This document shows positions 26,329 to 34,294 of a stretch of 64,000 bases of DNA, piece after piece (within the stretch, counting starts at the first letter, position 1; each line of letters begins with the position of its first letter). Source of the stretch: JAFNAG01 sp050011535 (GTDB lineage Bacteria > Acidobacteriota > UBA6911); contig JBEKIX010000001.1 in the NCBI GenBank assembly GCA_050011535.1, positions 1-64,000 of the forward strand, given 5' to 3'. Under the pieces are notes generated by a model. That model was not told the DNA's origin. It saw only the letters and a program-made list of their open reading frames with translations, and made no database searches. Made by a program: the position numbers and the translations under genes.

Positions 26329-27825
26329 TCACTGTACAAAGAGCTTCATCGAACTCAGGGTAAGCTGCTGGATGCGATCCCAGAAAAGCATCAAACCCGC
26401 GGTCGGAATCAGCATGACCCAGAGCAGGACGCTGCTCGCCCACGAGAGCCGGATCCTTCCCTCATCACCCCCTGCATCCGCGGGATCCATGACCATGGTT
26501 TTAATGACGCGCGCGTAATAGAAGACCGCGATCACGCTGTTCAACGCGCCCACGACTGCATACCAGGCCAGGTCTCGATTGACCGCCGCCCCAAACACAT
26601 AGAGCTTGCCGAAAAACCCGGCGAAGGGCGGAATTCCCATGAGGGAAAGCATGAAAACCGTCATCGAGATCGTCAGAAACGGAGATCTTTTCCAGAAGCC
26701 GCGATACACCTTCAAATCGAAGCTTCCCGTGCGATTGTAGATTTCGATCACGATCAGGAAGGCGCCGAGGTTCATGAACAAGTAGGTAATGAGATAGATA
26801 AGCACAGCCTGCAAGCCCTGGGAAGTCATAACGACCGTCCCCATAAGAATGTAGCCGGCATGCGCAATCGACGAGTATGCGAGCAGGCGCTTCAGGTTGT
26901 CTTGTCGCAACGCGGCCAGGTTCCCCAGCGTCATGGTGATCAGCGAGATCATCAGAATCGGCAGCGCCCAGTTCATGGTTGAAACAGCGCTCCACTGGCT
27001 TGTGGCGGATAAAGTCGAGAAGCCGGTAAAAAAGAAACGAATGAGCGTCGCAAATCCGGCAGCCTTGGGCGCCACGCTCAGGAAGGCAGTGACCGGCGTG
27101 GGTGCGCCCGTATAGACATCGGGACACCAGAAATGGAAAGGCACCGATGCCGTCTTGAATCCGAAGCCTGCCAGGACCAGCACGGTAAGAACAAAAAGGG
27201 TCAGCGAGTTGTTCCCGGCACCTGCGCCATGGAAGAGCATGTCGCGGATCACGGACAGCTTGGTCGTGCCGGTAAGCCCGAAAAGCAGCGTAAGGCCGTA
27301 AAGCATCGCACCGGTTGAGACCGCGCCAAAAAGGAGATACTTCAGGGATGCTTCGTTGGACTGGCGCTCGCTGCTCAAATAGCCGACCATGATGTAGCTG
27401 GTCAATGACACCATCTCGAGGGACAGGAAGAGCATAAGTGTGTCAACAGCGGACGCGAGCAGGACCATTCCCAGGGTCACACCGAGGAGCAGGGCATAAA
27501 ACTCACCGATGTGTTCCTTGGATAGCTCCTTTGATCCGGGTGCCGCCAGAAGCACCAGAAATGAGGTCAGGATCAGGAACGCCTTGAAGAAGACCGACAT
27601 GGGATCGACGGTGACCATGCTGTAGAACAGGGTGGTCTGCGGGACCTTGAAAAGCGGAATTGTGAACGCCAGAGCCAGCAACAAGCCGAGGCAGGCCACA
27701 AGGAAGGTAGTCTTCCTTTCTTTGGCAGGCATCGCCAGGTCCACTACAATCACGGCAAGCAGCGCCAGCGCGAGCGTGATCTCCGGATAGAAGAGGGAAA
27801 GATCTTTCAGAATCTGTGGGTTCAT
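26329..27825 (-). CDS. nuoN: NADH-quinone oxidoreductase subunit N
   Basis: Membrane protein of 498 residues with about 14 hydrophobic helices. It is an antiporter-like proton-translocating subunit of complex I. Conserved features include SLEMVSLTSYIMVGYL near residue 129, FKTASVPFHFWCPDVY near residue 221 and AHAGYILMG near 315. It has AAGGGA upstream of ATG 27825 and lies 3 bp after nuoK. It is the last gene of the nuo run. NuoL and NuoM, which normally stand between nuoK and nuoN, are absent here. Confidence 0.95.
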   Translation of the reverse strand: MNPQILKDLSLFYPEITLALALLAVIVVDLAMPAKERKTTFLVACLGLLLALAFTIPLFKVPQTTLFYSMVTVDPMSVFFKAFLILTSFLVLLAAPGSKELSKEHIGEFYALLLGVTLGMVLLASAVDTLMLFLSLEMVSLTSYIMVGYLSSERQSNEASLKYLLFGAVSTGAMLYGLTLLFGLTGTTKLSVIRDMLFHGAGAGNNSLTLFVLTVLVLAGFGFKTASVPFHFWCPDVYTGAPTPVTAFLSVAPKAAGFATLIRFFFTGFSTLSATSQWSAVSTMNWALPILMISLITMTLGNLAALRQDNLKRLLAYSSIAHAGYILMGTVVMTSQGLQAVLIYLITYLFMNLGAFLIVIEIYNRTGSFDLKVYRGFWKRSPFLTISMTVFMLSLMGIPPFAGFFGKLYVFGAAVNRDLAWYAVVGALNSVIAVFYYARVIKTMVMDPADAGGDEGRIRLSWASSVLLWVMLIPTAGLMLFWDRIQQLTLSSMKLFVQ

Positions 27826-27828
27826 GAA

Positions 27829-28134
27829 TCATCCCTTGAGCGTGTCTGCCCTGTCCAAATCTACCGACTTCACAATCCGATACATCGAGAGGACAATGGC
27901 CAGGGCAACAGCCGCTTCGGCGGCGGCGATGACGATCACAAAAATGGCGTACAATTGGCCGTCCAGGTTTCCGGAGGAAAACCTGGAGAAGGCAACCAGA
28001 TTGATATTGGCTGAGTTCAGGATAAGTTCGATGCCCATCAAGACGTTCACCGCGTTCTTTCGCGTCATCACAGCCATGATGCCGAGGGAAAACAGTGCGG
28101 CGCTGACAACAAGGTAGTGGCCTAGGCCTATCAT
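27829..28134 (-). CDS. nuoK: NADH-quinone oxidoreductase subunit K
   Basis: Protein of 101 residues with three membrane helices. It keeps the glutamates used in proton transfer (GIELILNSANINLVAF near 33, and AAAEAAVALAI near 67) and has the usual family length. Its ATG overlaps the nuoJ stop by 4 bp, so the two are translationally coupled. Confidence 0.95.
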   Translation of the reverse strand: MIGLGHYLVVSAALFSLGIMAVMTRKNAVNVLMGIELILNSANINLVAFSRFSSGNLDGQLYAIFVIVIAAAEAAVALAIVLSMYRIVKSVDLDRADTLKG

Positions 28135-28637
28135 TCGCTTCTCCTCCTGACAATCATGGCTGCTCCGATGAGGGCGATCAGCAAGAAGATGGAGGCAACT
28201 TCAAACGGGAGCACATATTCTCTCATGAATAATGCGCCAATCCGTGCCGTAGTCGGATCCAAGGGCTGCAAGTCTGTTTTGTGCCATGAAGTGCGCACCA
28301 TAATCGTGATCAGGGTAAGGAACACCGCGGCGGTCAACGCAAAAGCGGGCCAGAACTGAAATGTCTCCGCCTTCAGGTGCAATTCGTAGAGTTTTTGCGT
28401 CAGCATGACTCCGAAAATCAGAAGCACCAGGATGCCTCCCACATAGATCACCACCTGGGCCCCGGCGAGAAAATCGGCGCCCAGGAAGACATAAAGACCG
28501 GCAACGCCGAAAAAGGTAAACAGCAAGGCAAAGGCGCAGTGGATCAGGTTGCGCGAGAACACCACGACCCCCGCAGACAGAACGGTCATGCCCGCGAAAA
28601 AGTAAAAGACGATCTGGGTCAGCAGGTTGATATTCAT
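28131..28637 (-). CDS. nuoJ: NADH-quinone oxidoreductase subunit J
   Basis: Protein of 168 residues with five membrane helices, including the conserved AGAQVVIYVGGILVLLIFGVM (about 56-76). ATG 28637 gives MNINLLTQIVFYFF. The longer in-frame start at 28745 lies inside nuoI and is rejected. It is a core membrane-arm subunit next to NuoK and NuoA. It starts 4 bp beyond nuoI and overlaps nuoK. Confidence 0.93.
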   Translation of the reverse strand: MNINLLTQIVFYFFAGMTVLSAGVVVFSRNLIHCAFALLFTFFGVAGLYVFLGADFLAGAQVVIYVGGILVLLIFGVMLTQKLYELHLKAETFQFWPAFALTAAVFLTLITIMVRTSWHKTDLQPLDPTTARIGALFMREYVLPFEVASIFLLIALIGAAMIVRRRSE

Positions 28638-28641
28638 AATG

Positions 28642-29130
28642 TCAGGCCTTTTCAGCCGGATGCTCCTTGGCAGGTTTGCTATACAACGGTTTGTCCACGG
28701 CAAACTTGTATACGTGGTCTTCCTTGTTGTAGACCGAGTATTCATATTCCTTGGTCATCACCAGGCAATGGGTTGGGCAAGGAAACACACAAAGCGAACA
28801 ATAGCAGCAGTGCGTCATATCGATGTCGAATACGTAGGTGCGCAGCTTGATCGCGGTGCCGTCCGAAGCGAAAATCGCCGGCTCGTCCTTGCCCCGCTTT
28901 TCGCTCTCTATTATGATGCAATCGGTCGGGCATGCCCGGGCGCACTGGCCGCAGCCGATGCAGTCCTCGATCTTATTGAAGAGGCGCGCGCGCGCCCCGT
29001 CCGGCAGATTCATCTTCTCAGTCGGGTACTGGAGCGTGACCGAGGGCGTGAAAAGATGAAGCCATGCCACCCACATCGAACGGGCGACAGTCACGATCCC
29101 AAGCCGGATGTCCCTGAAGTAAGTCGCCAT
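28642..29130 (-). CDS. nuoI: NADH-quinone oxidoreductase subunit I (2x[4Fe-4S])
   Basis: Protein of 162 residues from ATG 29130 (AAGGA upstream). An extended start at 29178 is not supported. Two ferredoxin motifs, CIGCGQCARACPTDC near residue 57 and CCYCSLCVFPCP near 97, carry clusters N6a and N6b, which pass electrons to NuoB. A second, divergent nuoI lies at 41648-42226. Confidence 0.95.
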   Translation of the reverse strand: MATYFRDIRLGIVTVARSMWVAWLHLFTPSVTLQYPTEKMNLPDGARARLFNKIEDCIGCGQCARACPTDCIIIESEKRGKDEPAIFASDGTAIKLRTYVFDIDMTHCCYCSLCVFPCPTHCLVMTKEYEYSVYNKEDHVYKFAVDKPLYSKPAKEHPAEKA

Positions 29131-29243
29131 ATCAATCCTTAGCCGCAGAAAAAACCCGCCGCGGCCGACACAAATCAAACGAGTTTTCAGGTTTCCTGCT
29201 CAGTGCAATTTGTGAACCCCGTGGTTGCATTGAAGAACCTTTC

Positions 29244-30296
29244 CTATTTCCAGTAGACCGCCATCCAGCCTACCCCGAGGATCAGCACGAACGAGGCCGG
29301 AAGGAGCACCTTCCAGCAAAAATACATGAGCTGGTCCACACGCAGGCGCGGCAGCGACCAGCGCAGCCACATCTGCACGAAGATGAGCACCATCACTTTA
29401 AGAAAAAACATGATGGGACCCGGGATGAGCTGCGTGCTTCCCGGGAGGATTTGCGTCCACCCGCCCAGAAACAGCGTCGTCGCCACGCCGGCGACAACAA
29501 GCATGTTCGCATATTCCGCCAGAAAGAAAAACGCGAAGCGCATGCCGGAATATTCCGTGTGGTAACCGGCAACCAGCTCCGACTCTGCTTCCGGAATGTC
29601 AAACGGCGTCCGGTTCACCTCTGCGAGAGAGCTGATGAAATAGAGAAAAAATGCCAGAAATGTAAATGGATTTCGAAACAGGAACCAGTTTTGGATGCCG
29701 CCTTTCTGGGCGCCCACGATCTGTTGCATCGAGAGGCTTCCGACCAGAATCACGACCGTCATGATCGCCATCGCGGACGGGATTTCGTAACTGACGATCT
29801 GAGCGACTGAGCGCATCCCGCCGTAGAGCGAGTACTTGCTGTTGGATGACCAGCCCGCCATCAGAATGCCGACCGCGGCCAGGCTTCCGACCGCAACAAT
29901 GTACAGAATTCCGATATTCAAGTCGGACACGATGGAAGCAGCTCCGAAGGGCAGCACCACAAATGCCGCAAAAGCGCCGAGAAAGGCAATATATGGGGCC
30001 ATTACAAACAGCACTTTGTCCGCTGATTCCGGAATGATGTCTTCCTTGAGAAAGAGTTTGAGGGAATCCGCGATCGTTTGAGCCCAACCGTGCCAGCCGC
30101 CCACATACATCGGGCCCAGCCGGTCCTGCATGTGCGCCGAGACTTTCCTCTCCAGCCACACCAGGAACATCACAGCCACGGATAGAACCGCAAAAATCAC
30201 CAGACAGCTCACCAGCATGGGCAAAGACGCCCGCAGGAGTTCGGGCCACGCATCATAATTCGGTATCAGTTGTAAGAGCTGTGCGATCGATTCCAT
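29244..30296 (-). CDS. nuoH: NADH-quinone oxidoreductase subunit H
   Basis: Membrane protein of 350 residues with about eight or nine helices. It is the complex I subunit that forms the quinone-binding site with NuoB and NuoD. Diagnostic segments are LERKVSAHMQDRLGPMYVG near residue 48 and FDIPEAESELVAGYHTEYSG near residue 224. GGGAAG precedes ATG 30296. A gap of about 110 bp separates it from nuoI. Confidence 0.96.
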   Translation of the reverse strand: MESIAQLLQLIPNYDAWPELLRASLPMLVSCLVIFAVLSVAVMFLVWLERKVSAHMQDRLGPMYVGGWHGWAQTIADSLKLFLKEDIIPESADKVLFVMAPYIAFLGAFAAFVVLPFGAASIVSDLNIGILYIVAVGSLAAVGILMAGWSSNSKYSLYGGMRSVAQIVSYEIPSAMAIMTVVILVGSLSMQQIVGAQKGGIQNWFLFRNPFTFLAFFLYFISSLAEVNRTPFDIPEAESELVAGYHTEYSGMRFAFFFLAEYANMLVVAGVATTLFLGGWTQILPGSTQLIPGPIMFFLKVMVLIFVQMWLRWSLPRLRVDQLMYFCWKVLLPASFVLILGVGWMAVYWK

Positions 30297-30311
30297 CCGT
30301 TCTTCCCTCGA

Positions 30312-31433
30312 CTAGCGATCGATTTCACCCAAAACCACGTCCACGCTGCCCAGAATGGCGATGATATCCGCGATCATCGCTCCGCGGCTGATCTTCCGGA
30401 AGGCGCCCATCACCGTGAAGCAGGGCGATTTTACTTTGACGCGATAAGGTTTGAGGCTGCCATCGCTCACAATGTAGTATCCAAGCTCGCCGCGGGGGCA
30501 TTCCGTGCGGTGATATACTTCTCCTGCCGCAGGCTTGATGCGCTTGGGAATCGATTCCTGCACATCTCCCGGCGTCATCTTGGCAACCGCCTGCCGGACG
30601 ATCTTGCAGCTCTCCTTTACTTCCCTTATGCGCACCATGTACCGATCCCAGCAGGAACCGATGGGACCGTGTTCTCCTCTTCCAATCGCGACATCAAAGT
30701 CATATTCTTCATAGCCCAGATACGGTTCATCTTTCCTGACATCAAACTTGATCCCGCTCCCGCGCAGGTTCGGCCCGGTCACTCCATAATTGATCGCAAG
30801 CTCCGGAGGCATGATGCCGACATTCGCCGTCCGTTTGATGAAGATGTAATTGTCGGACAGCAGTTTGTTCAGGTTGTCAACTTGCGGTTCGAAATAGTCG
30901 ATGAAATCAATGACCCTCTTTTCGAATCCGGGCAGGACGTCACACATCAATCCGCCAATCCAGTTGTAGTTGTAAAGGAGGCGGGCGCCGCAAGTTTCCT
31001 CAAAGATGTCCAGAATGGTCTCGCGATCGCGGAAACACCATAGGAACGGCGTAAAGGATCCCATGTCGTTGCCGTAGGTGCCGGCAGCGATCAGATGGCT
31101 TGCGATGCGGTTCAACTCGGCCATAATGATCCGGATGCAGCGCACGCGGTTGTTCACCTCGATTCCCATGAGCTTTTCCACAGCCAGGACATATCCCAGC
31201 TCCATGTTCATGGCGGCGCAGTAGTCCATGCGATCGGTGAACGGAACCACGCCCGGGTACTCTATGTTCTCGGCGTGTTTCTCAAAACACCGATGGAGAT
31301 AGCCGATGTGGGGGATTGCCTCGGCAACGACCTCGCCGTCCGTCTTGAGCTCGAGCCGCAGAACTCCGTGGGTCGAGGGATGTTGCGGCCCCATGTTCAG
31401 GGTCATGACATCGCCGGTGTACTCTGCTTCCAT
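30312..31433 (-). CDS. nuoD: NADH-quinone oxidoreductase subunit D
   Basis: Protein of 373 residues. ATG 31433 follows TAGGAGGATCG; the upstream in-frame start at 31508 is inside nuoC. Typical motifs are MGPQHPSTHGVLRL near 14 and IGYLHRCFEKHAENI near 41, with DIIAILGSVDVVLGEIDR at the C-terminus. It is the 49-kDa-type subunit at the quinone site, related to hydrogenase large subunits but without nickel ligands. A second NuoD with about 40% more spacing between motifs is encoded at 45578-46924. Confidence 0.96.
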   Translation of the reverse strand: MEAEYTGDVMTLNMGPQHPSTHGVLRLELKTDGEVVAEAIPHIGYLHRCFEKHAENIEYPGVVPFTDRMDYCAAMNMELGYVLAVEKLMGIEVNNRVRCIRIIMAELNRIASHLIAAGTYGNDMGSFTPFLWCFRDRETILDIFEETCGARLLYNYNWIGGLMCDVLPGFEKRVIDFIDYFEPQVDNLNKLLSDNYIFIKRTANVGIMPPELAINYGVTGPNLRGSGIKFDVRKDEPYLGYEEYDFDVAIGRGEHGPIGSCWDRYMVRIREVKESCKIVRQAVAKMTPGDVQESIPKRIKPAAGEVYHRTECPRGELGYYIVSDGSLKPYRVKVKSPCFTVMGAFRKISRGAMIADIIAILGSVDVVLGEIDR

Positions 31434-31441
31434 CGATCCTC

Positions 31442-31909
31442 CTAGACAGGCATGTCCCGATAGCTCGTGGGGAACTTGTAATCCCTGCGCAACGGGTGCC
31501 CTTCCCAATCGTCAGGCAGGAGAATTCGTCGCAGATCGCTGTGCCCCTCAAACACGATGCCCAGGAGGTCGTAGGCCTCTCGCTCATGCCAGTTGGCGGC
31601 GCCCCATATAGATTCGACGGAGTTCAGACGCGCTGACTCTCTAGGCAAAAGGCACTTCAGCGCGTAACGGTGCCGATGGGTCATGGAATACAAAACGTAG
31701 ACCACCTCGATCCGGTCCTTGTAATCCACGCCCGCAAGACATTCGAGGTGATCCATGCGCAGACGTTCGTCATCACGAAGAAATCGGCAGACAGGCAGAA
31801 TTTCCGCGGGATCTACCACACTCCAGGGACTGAGGGGGCTGGGTTTCGACTCCAGAATTTTTGCGCCGAATTGCGCGCCGAGCAAAGCAGCAATTTCATC
31901 AGGTTTCAT
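31442..31909 (-). CDS. nuoC: NADH-quinone oxidoreductase subunit C
   Basis: Protein of 155 residues from ATG 31909, which overlaps the nuoB stop by 4 bp. The 30-kDa-subunit signature is present (ESIWGAANWHEREAYDLLGI near residue 100, then HPLRRDYKFPTSYRD). Separate NuoC and NuoD genes differ from the fused NuoCD of enterobacteria. Confidence 0.95.
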   Translation of the reverse strand: MKPDEIAALLGAQFGAKILESKPSPLSPWSVVDPAEILPVCRFLRDDERLRMDHLECLAGVDYKDRIEVVYVLYSMTHRHRYALKCLLPRESARLNSVESIWGAANWHEREAYDLLGIVFEGHSDLRRILLPDDWEGHPLRRDYKFPTSYRDMPV

Positions 31910-32412
31910 GCAGCACCCTTGCTTCCCTTCGGTTTTGCGATGGTTTCCTGCCGGATTTTCTTCTGCAGCTGGATGAGGCCCTCGAGAAGCGATTCCGGTC
32001 GCGGCGGGCATCCAGGCACGTAAACATCAACCGGGATGACTTCATCCACGCCCTTCAGTACGTGATACCCGTACTGCCAGTACGGACCGCCATTGTTGGA
32101 GCAGCTCCCCATCGAAATCACATACTTGGGCTCCGGCATCTGGGCGTAGAGCCGCTTGATGCGTGTGGCCATTTTCATCGTGACTGTTCCGGCCACTATC
32201 ATCACGTCCGCCTGGCGCGGCGTGCCACGGAACACTTCGGCGCCGAATCGGGCCAGATCGTAACGCGCCGCCCCTGTGGCCATCATTTCGATTGCGCAGC
32301 AGGCGAGACCGAACGAAAGGGGCCACGGGGAATTGGAGCGGGCCCAGTTAAAGAGCCAGTCCACCGACGTGATGAAAACGTTTTCTTCAAACTTGCCTTC
32401 TAAAACTCCCAT
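31906..32412 (-). CDS. nuoB: NADH-quinone oxidoreductase subunit B
   Basis: Protein of 168 residues from ATG 32412 (GAGGACAT upstream). It carries the N2 cluster ligands: adjacent cysteines in FGLACCAIEMM, a further Cys in SMGSCSNNGG, and VPGCPPRPE. N2 is the last Fe-S cluster before quinone. It is the second gene of the nuo run, followed by nuoC with a 4-bp overlap. Confidence 0.96.
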   Translation of the reverse strand: MGVLEGKFEENVFITSVDWLFNWARSNSPWPLSFGLACCAIEMMATGAARYDLARFGAEVFRGTPRQADVMIVAGTVTMKMATRIKRLYAQMPEPKYVISMGSCSNNGGPYWQYGYHVLKGVDEVIPVDVYVPGCPPRPESLLEGLIQLQKKIRQETIAKPKGSKGAA

Positions 32413-32458
32413 CGTGATGTCCTCAAGACCATTCGTCTCAGTCGTGCAACGACGCACT

Positions 32459-32848
32459 TCACCGCTTCAGAGCGCGTATATCTTCCGGCCTCACCCAGGC
32501 TAGGTCGCCCTTCTGCCAAACGTAGGCCAGCCCGACCACGAGGATCGCGATGAAAATGACGCCTTCCAGGAACGCGAAGGGTCCAAGTGTCTTAAAAACC
32601 ACCGCCCAAGGCAAAAGGAAGATGATTTCAACGTCGAATATGATGAAGATCAGGGCGCAGACATAAAACCGGATGTTGAAGCGGATCCAGGCGGCTCCTT
32701 CCGGAATTTCGCCGCATTCATAGGGAATGCGTTTGTCCGCAGACTCTTTTCCTTTGGGCTGCAAGAGCCGGGAAAGCAGGATTGCCACGACCAAGCCAGC
32801 CAGACCGACCGCCAGGAACATCAGCACGCTGGAAAAACTGAACAACAT
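32459..32848 (-). CDS. nuoA: NADH-quinone oxidoreductase subunit A
   Basis: Protein of 129 residues with three membrane helices. The conserved loop KRIPYECGEIPEGAAWIRF lies at about 40-60, and FDVEIIFLLPWA at about 73. It is the first gene of the nuoABCDHIJKN run. The 283 bp to the divergent oxidoreductase gene at 33132 should hold both promoters; no clear boxes were assigned. Confidence 0.95.
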   Translation of the reverse strand: MLFSFSSVLMFLAVGLAGLVVAILLSRLLQPKGKESADKRIPYECGEIPEGAAWIRFNIRFYVCALIFIIFDVEIIFLLPWAVVFKTLGPFAFLEGVIFIAILVVGLAYVWQKGDLAWVRPEDIRALKR

Positions 32849-33131
32849 GGCCCAACTCCCTTGCTGGATGAGGAGCCGATAAGAGCCCCGGAACTATGCC
32901 TGACCGCTATCCTGTCCATCCGTACGCAATCTTGCCGTGCAAATTCAAAATGAGGGTGTACCCCGAGTAAAATCAAAGGCGTAGGATATCCACCCTAAAG
33001 CCCGTGGTCAAGCCAATTTGTGCGAAACCTTGCATTGACAAGAGGCATATCTTAGTATGGCTTTCGTGGTCGAGTTTTTGGGCGCCGCGCCCTCGGGTTG
33101 AGTTCTTCCGATATCAGGAAAAGGACAGTCT

Positions 33132-34169
33132 ATGAAGGCAGTGCGCTTTTATGAACATGGCGGCACGGATCGCCTGCGATACGAGGATGTGCCAATGCCC
33201 GAGCCCGGCCCGGGAGAGATCGTTGTGCGCGTCAAGGCTTGCGCTCTCAACTATCTCGATCTCTGGGAACGCCGGGGGCTGCCGGGCGTCACAATTCCAC
33301 TCCCGCACATTTCCGGCAGTGACGTTGCAGGGGTGATCGAGACTGTGGGGGCCGGTGTGCACCATGTGAAGCCCGGCGACAAAACCCTCGTCAATCCCGG
33401 GTTGAGCTGCATGCATTGCCGGGCCTGTTTTAAGGGACTCGACAACCAGTGCCCAGAGTACTCCGTCCTTGGATATTCCAGCGATGGAGGCTACGCTGAA
33501 TTTGTCAAGGTTCCGGCCGTCAACGCCCTGCCTTTCCCGGACGACATGCCGTTTCACGAGGCCGCCTCGATCCCACTGGTCTTCATGACAGCCTGGCACA
33601 TGCTGGTTACACGGTGCGGTATTGGCGTCGGAGAGGACGTCTTGATTCTGGGAGCAGGAAGCGGCGTCGGCAGTGCTGCCATTCAGATTGCCAAACTCTT
33701 CCACGCTCGAGTCATCACCACAGCAGGAACCGAAGCAAAAATGGAAAAGGCGCATGCGCTCGGCGCGGATCATGTCATCAATCATTCGAAACAAAAAATC
33801 CGCGAGCAGGTGCACCAGATAACCGGAAAGCGTGGTGTAGATATCGTCTTCGAGCACGTCGGCACAGCCACGTGGCAGGACAGCATCAGCTGCCTGGCCC
33901 GGAACGGCCGCCTGGTGACCTGCGGAGCCACCACGGGATTCGACGTCAAGCTCGATCTGCGCCACGTCTTTGCCAAGGAAGTGACCGTCATGGGGTCCTA
34001 TATGGGATCCAAACACGAGTTGCTCAAGGTTCTGCGGCTCGTCCGCGCCGGGCTGCTGCATCCGGTCGTCGCCGAAGTGCTGCCCTTGCAGGAAGCGGCA
34101 CGCGCACAGGAAATCGTGGAAAATGGCGAGCATTTCGGCAAAGTGGTTCTGGTACCGAATCTCCCTTGA
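33132..34169 (+). CDS. Medium-chain (MDR) alcohol dehydrogenase-type oxidoreductase
   Basis: Protein of 345 residues with a GroES-like N-terminal domain and a Rossmann domain (LGAGSGVGSAAIQIAK near 174, NAD(P) binding). The structural zinc loop is intact: Cys in GLSCMHCRACFKGLDNQC (about 93-110). The usual catalytic zinc cysteine is replaced (ALNYLDLWERRG instead of CG-C--D), so it is likely a zinc-free quinone-oxidoreductase-like or enoyl-reductase-like member rather than a classical alcohol dehydrogenase. The substrate is unknown. It stands alone, divergent from nuoA, and ends at the 7-bp-unit repeat copy C. Confidence 0.85.
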   Translation: MKAVRFYEHGGTDRLRYEDVPMPEPGPGEIVVRVKACALNYLDLWERRGLPGVTIPLPHISGSDVAGVIETVGAGVHHVKPGDKTLVNPGLSCMHCRACFKGLDNQCPEYSVLGYSSDGGYAEFVKVPAVNALPFPDDMPFHEAASIPLVFMTAWHMLVTRCGIGVGEDVLILGAGSGVGSAAIQIAKLFHARVITTAGTEAKMEKAHALGADHVINHSKQKIREQVHQITGKRGVDIVFEHVGTATWQDSISCLARNGRLVTCGATTGFDVKLDLRHVFAKEVTVMGSYMGSKHELLKVLRLVRAGLLHPVVAEVLPLQEAARAQEIVENGEHFGKVVLVPNLP

Positions 34170-34170
34170 G

Positions 34171-34237
34171 AGATTCGAGATTCGAAATTCGAGATTCAAT
34201 ATTCTCAATCTCGAATTTCGAATCTCGAATCTCAAAT
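34171..34237. repeat. 7-bp-unit palindromic repeat, copy C
   Basis: AGATTCGAGATTCGAAATTC, a short AT-rich loop, then TCTCGAATTTCGAATCTCG form a hairpin of 7-bp units. It starts 2 bp after the stop of the oxidoreductase gene and could also lie within the leader of the 34295 gene. Confidence 0.85.
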
Positions 34238-34294
34238 CACACGCTCGCGTCGGCCTTAAGTTAACGGCATTGATTCGGTCCGAGGGAATCTGAG

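Noticed and set aside
12936..34237. CRISPR arrays or tandem transposon ends at the ATTCGAG repeats
   Set aside because: No spacers, no transposase, and each copy is one short palindrome, so they are better described as dispersed hairpins.
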